Positions 1 to 5,941 of a stretch of DNA of 10,383 nt are shown here, piece after piece. How positions within the stretch are numbered: position 1 is the first letter of the stretch; every line of letters starts with the position of its first letter. This DNA comes from Thermohalobaculum sp964467005 (GTDB lineage Bacteria; Pseudomonadota; Alphaproteobacteria; Rhodobacterales; Rhodobacteraceae): NCBI GenBank assembly GCA_964467005.1, contig CAYXPI010000134.1:1-10383 (forward strand). The letters are read 5' to 3'. A program made the translations under genes and the position numbers. The notes below the pieces were generated by a model. It saw only the letters and a program-made list of their open reading frames with translations. It searched no databases and had not been told where the DNA came from.

Positions 1-363
1 GAGCAGAAGGACCAGCAGTTCCTCTACGAGACCGACGGGATGCTGACCTTCATGGACAGCGAGACCTTCGAGCAGATCGAGCTGCCGGCCGACATTCTGG
101 GCGAGGCCCGGCCGTTCTTGCAGGACGGGATGACGGTGACGATCGAGTATTACGGCGAGGAGCCGCTCTCGGTGACGCTGCCCGAGCGTGTGGTCTGCGA
201 GATCGCGGAGACCGAGCCGGCGATCAAGGGCCAGACCGCGGCCAACAGCTTCAAGCCCGCGGTGCTCGACAACGGGGTGCGGGTGGCCGTGCCGCCCTTC
301 GTGGAGCAGGGGGAGAAGATCGTCGTCTCCACCGAGACCTTCGACTATGTCGAGCGTGCCTGA
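1..363 (+). CDS. efp: Elongation factor P, C-terminal part (5' truncated by window edge)
   Basis: EF-P binds ribosomes stalled at polyproline stretches and promotes peptide-bond formation in the cytoplasm. The frame is open from base 1 to a TGA at 361-363, giving 120 visible residues of a family that is usually about 185-190 long. The missing N-terminal third carries KOW-like domain I and the tip residue that is modified (Lys or Arg), so the modification type cannot be judged here. The visible part matches OB domains II and III: the FMDSETFEQIEL stretch, a GEEPLSVTLPE segment, then ETEPAIKGQTA and VPPFVEQGEKIVVST, with the usual tail DYVERA. The cupin frame starts inside its last codons and suhB follows, so the three may be co-transcribed. 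Identification is secure by recognisable family sequence. YeiP is less likely because the tail is EF-P-like. Confidence 0.96.
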   Translation, partial: EQKDQQFLYETDGMLTFMDSETFEQIELPADILGEARPFLQDGMTVTIEYYGEEPLSVTLPERVVCEIAETEPAIKGQTAANSFKPAVLDNGVRVAVPPFVEQGEKIVVSTETFDYVERA

Positions 364-1000
364 GGGCCGGGCGCCGGCCGCGGCGAGCGTGACGGTGGAG
401 AACGCCCGTGTGCGGGTGACCGAGTGGCGCTTCACCCCCGGGGCGGCCACCGGATGGCATGTGCACCTGCACGACTACGTGATCACGCCCGTCACCTCCG
501 GCACCGTGGAGATCCTGGACGCCGAGGGCCGGGTGAGCCGGGCCGAGATGGTGGCGGGGCGCTCGTATTTTCGGGAGGCGGGGGTCGCGCACGACGTGGT
601 CAATGCCGGGCCGGGGGAGCTCGTCTTCGTCGAGACCGAACTCTTGGGCGGCGGCGCTCAGGAGAGCCGCGATGTCCGCATCCCCCACCCTCAACATCAT
701 GATCCGCGCCGCGCGGAAGGCCGGCCGGGGCTTGGTGCGGGATTTCGGCGAGGTGGAGAACCTTCAGGTGAGCGTGAAGGGCGCGGGGGATTTCGTCACC
801 GCCGCGGACCGGAAGGCCGAGGAGCTTCTGAAGGAGGAGCTTCTGGGCGCGCGGCCCAATTATGGCTGGCTCGGCGAGGAGACCGGGGAGACCCCGGGCA
901 CCGACCCCACCCGGCGCTGGATCGTCGATCCGCTGGACGGCACCACCAACTTTCTCCACGGGCTGCCGCATTGGGCCATCTCCATCGCGCTCGAGCATAA
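347..1000 (+). CDS. Small cupin-domain protein with an anomalous open C-terminal extension overlapping suhB
   Basis: The first ~100 residues form a single cupin domain, a small beta-barrel that usually binds a metal; the substrate is unknown. Motif 1 is seen as GWHVHLHDY (H38, H40, H42), though the usual Glu is absent. Motif 2 is GRSYFREAGVAHDVVN (H82, N86). Related small cupins end just after a segment like VFVETELL (residues 94-100, to base 646). Here no stop occurs: the frame continues to a TGA at 998-1000, giving 217 aa, of which the last 329 nt lie over suhB in another frame. That tail reads as Arg/Gly/Pro-rich shadow sequence, so the functional protein probably ends near base 658. One substitution at base 659 (CAG to TAG) would restore a 104-aa protein. 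The start is uncertain: ATG 347 overlaps efp by 17 nt, and GTG 356 or GTG 389 are alternatives. The cupin assignment is good; the 3' end is doubtful. Confidence 0.7.
   Translation: MSSVPEGRAPAAASVTVENARVRVTEWRFTPGAATGWHVHLHDYVITPVTSGTVEILDAEGRVSRAEMVAGRSYFREAGVAHDVVNAGPGELVFVETELLGGGAQESRDVRIPHPQHHDPRRAEGRPGLGAGFRRGGEPSGEREGRGGFRHRRGPEGRGASEGGASGRAAQLWLARRGDRGDPGHRPHPALDRRSAGRHHQLSPRAAALGHLHRARA
661..666 (+). promoter_or_regulatory. Ribosome binding site deciding the suhB start
   Basis: GGAGAG lies 5 nt upstream of the ATG at 672. It favours this start over the longer open frame that begins at 603, whose N-terminal residues look unlike an IMPase. Confidence 0.7.
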
Positions 1001-1469
1001 GGGCAAGCTCGTGGCGGGGGTGGTGTTCGACCCCGCGAAGGACGAGATCTTCGTGGCCGAGGAGGGGCAGGGCGCCTGGCTCAACGATCGGCGGTGCCGC
1101 GTGTCCGGCCGGCGGGATCTGGGCTCCGCCCTCCTCGCCACAGGTATCCCCTACGCCGACAAGGAGACGCTGCCGGACAGCTTGCGCGACCTCGCCCGCC
1201 TCATGCCGCGCACGGCCGGGGTGCGCCGCTACGGCGCCGCGGCGCTCGACCTCGCCTATGTGGCCGCGGGGCGCTACGACGGCTTTTGGGAGCGCGAGCT
1301 CCAGGCCTGGGACCTTGCGGCGGGGCTCGTCATCCTGCGCGAGGCGGGCGGGATCGCCACCGCCCTCGAGCCCCAGCCGGGCACCGGCAATCCGCTCGAG
1401 ACGGGCCACGTGCTCGCGGCCAACGGTGAGCTTCACGGCCCCCTGGCCGAACTCCTGACCGCCCCCTGA
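672..1469 (+). CDS. suhB: Inositol monophosphatase family protein (SuhB-like)
   Basis: This is a 265-aa Mg2+-dependent, Li+-sensitive-type phosphatase that hydrolyses inositol monophosphates or related sugar phosphates in the cytoplasm. Length is typical of the family. The metal-site motifs are intact: GEE at 68-70, then WIVDPLDGTTNF at 83-94 with D86 and D89, and the C-terminal WDLAAG at 213-218 with D214. The N-terminal KGAGDFVTAAD (36-46) is the usual substrate-loop region, and GAWLND (134-139) is also family-typical. The start at 672 is supported by GGAGAG 5 nt upstream. It follows efp and the cupin frame on the same strand. In E. coli SuhB also acts with the Nus antitermination complex; nothing here shows whether that holds in this organism. 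CysQ and histidinol-phosphate phosphatase are related alternatives, but the sequence reads most like SuhB/IMPA. Confidence 0.93.
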   Translation: MSASPTLNIMIRAARKAGRGLVRDFGEVENLQVSVKGAGDFVTAADRKAEELLKEELLGARPNYGWLGEETGETPGTDPTRRWIVDPLDGTTNFLHGLPHWAISIALEHKGKLVAGVVFDPAKDEIFVAEEGQGAWLNDRRCRVSGRRDLGSALLATGIPYADKETLPDSLRDLARLMPRTAGVRRYGAAALDLAYVAAGRYDGFWERELQAWDLAAGLVILREAGGIATALEPQPGTGNPLETGHVLAANGELHGPLAELLTAP

Positions 1470-1510
1470 TCCGCCGCATGGCCGAGGGCCGGCCGACGCG
1501 CCCATCTCCC

Positions 1511-1563
1511 CTGGAAAAACCCTGCGCGCCCCGTATTGTGAGGCTATCCTTTCGGAGGCCCCG
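1511..1563 (+). promoter_or_regulatory. Leader of the MotA/MotB-like operon: weak promoter candidate and strong RBS
   Basis: The 94-bp gap 1470-1563 separates suhB from the motor-like pair and is less GC-rich near its 3' end. A possible sigma70-type element is CTGGAA (1511-1516) and TATTGT (1534-1539) with a 17-nt spacer; the matches are only 3/6 and 4/6, so this is weak. The RBS is clear: GGAGG at 1554-1558, 5 nt before ATG 1564. Upstream, 1480-1494 can form a 5-bp GC hairpin but without a T-tract. Confidence 0.3.
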
Positions 1564-2811
1564 ATGAGCTTCGACAGCCAGGTCGAGTTTTCCCAACCGA
1601 CGCGGCAGATCTTCCTGATGCTTCTGGTGCTGATCCTGGTCAGCACGGGCGCCACGGTGCTGGCCGCGCAGATCCAGACGGTCTTCCTCGCCAACCCCTA
1701 TCTCAACGGGTTCATCTTCGGAGTGTTCCTCATCGGGGTGCTCGCCACCTTTTGGCAGGTGGGCCAGCTCATCTCGGCCACCAACTGGCTCCGCGACCTG
1801 CAGGCGGGGCTCAAGGGCCAGGAGATCGCGCGCCCGCCGCGGCTCGTCGCCTCGATGGCGCCGATCATGCGCGAGGGCCGGGTGAAGAAGCGCCTCGCGG
1901 CCTCGACCACGCGCACGATCCTCGATTCCATCGCGGTGCGGATCGACGAGGCGCGGGACATCACCCGCTACATCACCAACCTTCTCATCTTTCTCGGGCT
2001 TCTCGGCACCTTCTGGGGTCTCTCCAACACGGTGCCCGCGGTGGTCGACACGATCCGGAGCCTCGCGCCCACCGATGGCGACACCTCGGACACAAGTGTG
2101 TTCGAGCGGCTGATGATCGGGCTGGAGGATCAACTGGGCGGCATGGGCACCGCCTTCGCCTCCTCGCTCATGGGGCTCGCGGGGTCGCTGATCGTGGGCC
2201 TCCTGGAGCTGTTCGCGAGCCACGGGCAGAACCGGTTTTACCGAGAGCTCGAGGAGTGGCTCGCGGGGTTCACCCGGCTCGGGCTCGTCTCCGAGGGGGA
2301 GGGGCCGGACGGCGCGCTGGTGGCGCTTCTCGAGCGGGTGGACGAGGGGCTCGAGCGCACCTCGGACTTTGCCGCCCGGGCCGAGGGCGCGCGGGTGGAG
2401 GCCGAGAACCGGCTCGCCCAGGCCGCGGATGTCGTGGCGGCCATGGCCGGGCAGATCGACCACGAGCGCGGCCTTGTCTCCGAACTGTTCGCCGAGATGC
2501 GGGACGCGCGCGACCGGGCGGCGACGCGGGATCATGCGATCCTCACCGCGCTCAAGCGGATCGAACAGGCTTCGGGACAGGTGGCGAGCGGGCAGCAGGC
2601 GGTGGCCCACGCGCTCGAGCGTTCGGCCGGCGGCGCGCCCGGCCAGCCCGGCGATGTGGCGATGGCGATGCACGGGCTCGAGAAGCAGCTCCGCCTGATG
2701 GCCGACGACCTCGCCGTCGGCCGGCACGAGACGACCGCCGCGCTTCGCTCCGAGCTTCGCGCGCTCATCAACCTCATCGACGTGCGCACGCGCGACACCA
2801 CCGGGAGCTGA
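1564..2811 (+). CDS. MotA/TolQ/ExbB-like proton channel subunit with long cytoplasmic helical tail
   Basis: This is a 415-aa inner-membrane protein. Four hydrophobic segments are visible at about residues 16-38, 48-70, 136-160 and 193-217. With the N-terminus inside, this gives a MotA-like topology: a cytoplasmic loop at ~71-135, a periplasmic loop at ~161-192 and a cytoplasmic C-terminus. Family signatures are LGTFWGLSNTVP in the third segment (T149) and MGTAFASSLMGLAGSLI in the fourth (T196), the helices that line the ion path in MotA/TolQ/ExbB. Residues ~218-415 form an unusually long, Ala/Glu/Arg-rich, probably helical tail, longer than in TolQ or ExbB. The start has GGAGG 5 nt upstream. 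The stop is 4 nt before the MotB-like partner, so the two are almost certainly co-translated. By family knowledge it should be the channel subunit of a proton-driven complex; the cellular process is unknown. Confidence 0.88.
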   Translation: MSFDSQVEFSQPTRQIFLMLLVLILVSTGATVLAAQIQTVFLANPYLNGFIFGVFLIGVLATFWQVGQLISATNWLRDLQAGLKGQEIARPPRLVASMAPIMREGRVKKRLAASTTRTILDSIAVRIDEARDITRYITNLLIFLGLLGTFWGLSNTVPAVVDTIRSLAPTDGDTSDTSVFERLMIGLEDQLGGMGTAFASSLMGLAGSLIVGLLELFASHGQNRFYRELEEWLAGFTRLGLVSEGEGPDGALVALLERVDEGLERTSDFAARAEGARVEAENRLAQAADVVAAMAGQIDHERGLVSELFAEMRDARDRAATRDHAILTALKRIEQASGQVASGQQAVAHALERSAGGAPGQPGDVAMAMHGLEKQLRLMADDLAVGRHETTAALRSELRALINLIDVRTRDTTGS

Positions 2812-2815
2812 CCCC

Positions 2816-4921
2816 ATGCCGCTGGCACGGCGCGGAGCCGGACGGCTCGACACCAGCATCTGGCCCGGTTTCGTCGACGGGCTGACCGCGCTGCTCCTCA
2901 TCGTGTTTTTCGTGCTGTCGATCTTCATGATCGTGCAGTTTTCGCTGCGGGAGACGATCCTCGGGCAGGACCGGCGGCTCGACGCGCAGGAGGAGCTGAT
3001 CGGCGCCCAGGCCACCGAGATCGACCGTCAGATCAGCCAGATCGCGGCCTTGAGCGCGCAGATCCAGGGGCTCAGCGACGTGCTGGGCGGGGAGCGGCGC
3101 CGCGCCGAGCGGCTGGAGACGGCGAATGAGGGCCTGCGCCAGGCGCTTTCCGACGAGGAGGCGGAGGCCGCAGCGCTCGAGCGTCAGTTGGCGGATGCGG
3201 CGGCGGCCCGGGAGCGGGCGCTGGAGGAGGGGGCGACGCTCGCCGCCGAGCTCGATCGGATCCGCGCCGAGGCCGCGGCGGCGGAGGAGACGGCGGCGCT
3301 CCTGCGGCTGGAGCGGGACCGGACGGCCGAGGCGCTCGCCCAGTCCGAAGCCGCGGCGGAGGCGCGGGACGCCGAGCTTACGGAGGCCGAACGCGCGCGG
3401 GCCGAGCTCGTCGCCGCCCTCGCGGAGGTCCGCCGTGAGCGGAACGCGCGCGCGGCCGACGCCGAGGCGCTGGAGGCCGAGCGCGCGGCGCTCCGGAGCG
3501 CGGTGGAGAGCCTGGAGGCCGAGCGGGCCCGCCAATCCGGAGAGATCGCCCGGCTGGCGGACACCGAAGATGCGCTCCGGGCCGAGAAGGCGCGGCTCGA
3601 CGCCGAACGTGCGGCGGCGCTCAGCCTGGTGGCCCGGGCCGAGGCCGAGCGCCGTGGGCGTGAGACCGTGCTCGCCGCCCTCAGCGAGGAGGCGCGGGAG
3701 GGCGAGGTGGTGCGCGCACGGCTGGCGGAGGAGGCGGCGACGGCGCTCGCCCTCGTGGAGCGGGTGGAAGGGGCGAACGCGGCGTTGGCGGCCGAGCGGG
3801 ACGCGCTCCTCGCGGCGCCGGCGCCGGACACGCTGGAGGCGCTTCGCCGGGAACGCCGGGAGGTGGAGGCGCTCAAAGGCGCCGCCCTCGCCCGGATCGA
3901 GGCGCTGGAGGCCACGCTGAGCGAGGAGGAGCGCGCGCGCCGGGCGCTGGCGGCGGAGCGGGCGCTCGCGGTGGCGCGGATCGAGGCCTTGGAGGCGGAT
4001 CTCGACGCCGAGGCCCGGGCGCGGCGGGAGCTGGCCGCGCTCAAGGCCGCGGCGGAGGCCGCGCTCGCCGAGCGGGATGCGGAGCTCGACGCGGCCGAGA
4101 CGGCGCGGCTCGCCGAAGCGGCCCGGGTCGAGCGGCTGCGGCGCGAGCTCGCCGCCCGGGCGCGCGCGCTCGAGACGGCCGAGGAGGGGGCCGAGGCGCT
4201 GGCCCTGGCGGAGGCCGATCTTGCCGCCCTCACCGCCCAGCTCGAGGAGACCCTGGCCGCCGAGGAGGCCGCCCGCCGCGCCGCGGAGGCGCAGACGGTC
4301 GAGCTTCGCCGGCTCCAGCGCCAGGTGGAGGGGCTCGGCGTGCAAGTGACCGGGCTCCGGGAGCTCTTGGAGCTCGCCGAGGCGATAGAGGAGGAGAACC
4401 TGGCGCGCATCGACACGCTCGGGACCCAGCTCGACGCGGCGATGGCCCGGCGCGTCTCGGACCTCGAGCGCTTCCAGTCCGAGTTTTTCCAGCGGATGGA
4501 GGGGCTTCTGGGCGGGCGCGAGGACATCCAGCGCGACGGCGACCGGTTCGTCTTCCAGTCCGAGGTGCTGTTCGAGACGGGCTCGGCCACCCTCGGGGCG
4601 GCGGGCCGGGCGGAGCTGGCCAATCTGGGCGCGGTGCTGCGCGAGCTGGCGGAGGCGGTGCCGGCCGATCTCGACTGGGTGCTCAGGGTCGACGGCCACA
4701 CGGACCCCCAGCCGATCACCGGCGGGCGTTTTGCCGACAATTGGGAGCTGAGCCAGGCCCGCGCGCTCTCGGTGGTGCGCTATCTCATCGACACCGAGAA
4801 CGTGCCGCCCAACCGCCTCGCCGCCACCGGCTTCGGCGAGCATCGCCCGATCGACGAGGGCACGACGCCCGAGGCCTTCGCCCGAAATCGGCGGATCGAG
4901 TTCAAGTTTACCGAGCGCTAA
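2816..4921 (+). CDS. MotB-like protein: TM helix, ~500-residue coiled coil, OmpA peptidoglycan-binding domain
   Basis: This is a 701-aa protein. Residues 1-15 are Arg-rich and cytoplasmic. One transmembrane helix spans ~18-42, and its start WPGFVDGLTALLL places D21 where MotB carries its proton-accepting Asp. No lipobox is present. Residues ~45-560 are almost entirely Ala, Glu, Arg, Leu and Asp in coiled-coil-like order, with internal heptad-multiple repeats. Residues ~573-700 are an OmpA/MotB C-terminal domain: VDGHTD (625-630), NWELSQARA (642-650, with R649, the expected peptidoglycan-contact Arg) and NRRIEFKF (691-698). The NWELSxxRA form is MotB-like. It begins 4 nt after the channel gene (GGGAG at 2803-2807, 8-nt spacing). 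The expected role is the wall-anchored partner that couples proton flow to force. Its TAA overlaps the stop of the opposite-strand hydrolase. Flagellar MotB is unlikely because of the stalk and context. Confidence 0.9.
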   Translation: MPLARRGAGRLDTSIWPGFVDGLTALLLIVFFVLSIFMIVQFSLRETILGQDRRLDAQEELIGAQATEIDRQISQIAALSAQIQGLSDVLGGERRRAERLETANEGLRQALSDEEAEAAALERQLADAAAARERALEEGATLAAELDRIRAEAAAAEETAALLRLERDRTAEALAQSEAAAEARDAELTEAERARAELVAALAEVRRERNARAADAEALEAERAALRSAVESLEAERARQSGEIARLADTEDALRAEKARLDAERAAALSLVARAEAERRGRETVLAALSEEAREGEVVRARLAEEAATALALVERVEGANAALAAERDALLAAPAPDTLEALRRERREVEALKGAALARIEALEATLSEEERARRALAAERALAVARIEALEADLDAEARARRELAALKAAAEAALAERDAELDAAETARLAEAARVERLRRELAARARALETAEEGAEALALAEADLAALTAQLEETLAAEEAARRAAEAQTVELRRLQRQVEGLGVQVTGLRELLELAEAIEEENLARIDTLGTQLDAAMARRVSDLERFQSEFFQRMEGLLGGREDIQRDGDRFVFQSEVLFETGSATLGAAGRAELANLGAVLRELAEAVPADLDWVLRVDGHTDPQPITGGRFADNWELSQARALSVVRYLIDTENVPPNRLAATGFGEHRPIDEGTTPEAFARNRRIEFKFTER
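3464..3547 (+). repeat. 14-residue (two-heptad) repeat in the coiled coil
   Basis: Residues 217-230 (EALEAERAALRSAV) and 231-244 (ESLEAERARQSGEI) of the MotB-like protein are offset by exactly 14 residues. Seven of the first eight positions match, which suggests local duplication in register with the heptads. Confidence 0.5.
3890..4057 (+). repeat. 28-residue (four-heptad) tandem repeat in the coiled coil
   Basis: Residues 359-386 and 387-414 of the MotB-like protein are adjacent copies of a 28-residue unit beginning ARIEALEA and containing RARR(A/E)LAA. By eye 19 of 28 positions are identical. The unit equals four heptads, so the stalk could have lengthened by in-frame duplication without breaking coiled-coil register. 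The base sequence differs at many third positions, so the copies are not recent. Confidence 0.65.
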
Positions 4922-5835
4922 GGCGCCCGGCCCTCGGCGAGGGCCCGGATGGCCGCGAGCACCCGGGCGAAGGCCGCGGCGGCCCGGGCGCTCCGATGCC
5001 GCGCGCGGAGCCACATATGCGGCAGCTCCGGCTCCACCACCGCCCGGGCCGGGACGCCGGCGGCACGCAGACGCTCGGCATAGAGCGGGCCGTCGTCGCG
5101 GAGGGGGTCGACCTCGGCCGCGGAGACAAAGGCCGGCGCGACGCCTTGGGGCACCGGCGCCGCGAGGACGGCGAAGGTCGGGTCGCCTTCCGGCACGCCA
5201 TCGCCCGCGCGCAGGCGGCGGAACCCCACCACATCCGCCGTGGCGAGAAGCGGGGCCTCCGCGCAATCCCGGTAGGAGGGAAGGCCGAGCGCCTCGCCGC
5301 CGAGCCCCGGATAGATCAGCACCTGGCCGAGAAGGCCGGGGTGGCCCGCCAACGCGTGCGCGACGGAGGCCGCGAGCCCGCCGCCTGCGCTGTCGCCGAC
5401 CAGCACCACCGGCCCCTCGGCAAGGGCGGCCGTCGCTGCGGCCAGAGCGTCCTCGTAGCCCGCGGGATGGGGATGCTCAGGCGCGAGGCGATAGTCCACC
5501 GCCGTAACCGCGAGCCCCGTGCCCGCCGCGATCTCGGCGCACACATCGTCGTGGCTCTCCAGCCCGCCCAGCGTGTGACCGCCGCCATGGCAGTAGACAA
5601 GCCGCTCGGGGCCCCCCGCCTCGGGGAGATAGTGGCGGCGGTGGATGGGGCCGCCCGGGCCCGCCAGTGTGTCCTCCGCCACCGCGAGCCCGCCCGGACG
5701 GGGTGCGCGGAAGCGCTCGGCCATCGCGTCGTAGGCCGCGCGTTGGGCCGCCATGGGCGCGTCGAGCGCCAGCGCGGGCGCCGCCTCGACCTCGGCGACG
5801 AAGGCCAGCACCTCGGGGTCTCGGATCTCGGGCAT
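4918..5835 (-). CDS. Alpha/beta hydrolase, hormone-sensitive lipase (family IV) type
   Basis: This 305-aa, probably cytoplasmic esterase or lipase has a complete set of family motifs. HGGG is at 83-86 (oxyanion hole), DYRLAPEHPHPAGYED at 114-129, GDSAGGG at 147-153 with nucleophile S149, EVDPLRDDG at 241-249 with D243, and LPHMW at 271-275 with H273. The catalytic triad would therefore be S149/D243/H273. The likely reaction is hydrolysis of short-chain acyl or carboxyl esters; the natural substrate cannot be read from sequence. The open frame extends further upstream, but the start at 5835 is fixed by GGAGGT 4 nt before it and by the family N-terminus. No signal peptide is seen. Its TAG overlaps the TAA of the MotB-like gene by 3 nt on opposite strands (together CTAA at 4918-4921). 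It diverges from the beta-barrel gene. Confidence 0.93.
   Translation of the reverse strand: MPEIRDPEVLAFVAEVEAAPALALDAPMAAQRAAYDAMAERFRAPRPGGLAVAEDTLAGPGGPIHRRHYLPEAGGPERLVYCHGGGHTLGGLESHDDVCAEIAAGTGLAVTAVDYRLAPEHPHPAGYEDALAAATAALAEGPVVLVGDSAGGGLAASVAHALAGHPGLLGQVLIYPGLGGEALGLPSYRDCAEAPLLATADVVGFRRLRAGDGVPEGDPTFAVLAAPVPQGVAPAFVSAAEVDPLRDDGPLYAERLRAAGVPARAVVEPELPHMWLRARHRSARAAAAFARVLAAIRALAEGRAP
4929..4945 (+). terminator. Perfect GC hairpin just after the MotB-like stop codon
   Basis: GGCCCTC (4929-4935), loop GGC, GAGGGCC (4939-4945) forms a 7-bp perfect stem starting 8 nt after the stop at 4921. There is no T-tract, so it is not a classical intrinsic terminator. It could protect or define the 3' end of the plus-strand mRNA. 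The same bases encode the C-terminal LAEGRA of the hydrolase on the other strand, so the symmetry could be a coincidence of coding sequence. Confidence 0.3.
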
Positions 5836-5941
5836 CGCCACCTCCGACTGGGACAATTCGCGGAAAATTGCATGGAGTAAACGCCCTGTTAACCACTCTC
5901 GCGCAAGCCTGCGCCATCCGAGGGTCGGTGTTGGGGGCGCT
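5836..5941. promoter_or_regulatory. AT-richer divergent intergenic region (hydrolase / beta-barrel protein)
   Basis: The 106 bp between two divergent starts must hold promoters for both genes unless transcription reads in from outside. The segment 5851-5893 is markedly more AT-rich than its surroundings. It contains an inverted repeat CAATT (5854-5858) and AATTG (5866-5870) and a GTTAAC palindrome (5888-5893). On the minus strand TTAACA (5/6 match to TTGACA) is present, but no good -10 follows at the right spacing. The hydrolase RBS, GGAGGT on the minus strand, lies at 5845-5840. No promoter is called with confidence. Confidence 0.4.

Noticed and set aside
641..702. Frameshift in the cupin gene
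   Set aside because: Neither other frame offers a stop near the expected end. The first is TGA at 700-702, inside suhB, and the resulting peptide is not cupin-like. A single-base stop loss fits better.
1480..1494. Intrinsic terminator after suhB
   Set aside because: Only a 5-bp stem (GGCCG/CGGCC) and no following T-tract.
1330..3015. Long minus-strand open frame opposite suhB and the channel gene
   Set aside because: Shadow frame: the plus-strand genes have complete family motifs and good ribosome binding sites, and the minus translation is Arg/Gly/His-rich without recognisable domains.
1564..4921. Zorya anti-phage system (ZorA/ZorB)
   Set aside because: The membrane architecture is alike, but no ZorC/ZorD or ZorE effector gene follows. 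The next gene is an opposite-strand esterase and the surroundings are housekeeping genes. A long periplasmic coiled coil on the OmpA partner is also not a feature I know from ZorB.
1564..4921. Flagellar stator motAB or tolQR/pal
   Set aside because: No flagellar, chemotaxis or tol genes are nearby. The partner has a ~500-residue stalk, and it combines the TM Asp and the OmpA domain in one protein, unlike TolR plus Pal.
2774..5266. An 830-residue open frame on the minus strand covering the whole MotB-like gene, and a 518-residue Ser/Ala/Arg-rich one at 3184-4740
   Set aside because: Both are shadows of the GC-rich Ala/Glu/Arg codons of the coiled coil. Their composition is low-complexity, they have no domain I recognise, and the plus-strand gene has clear domains at both ends.
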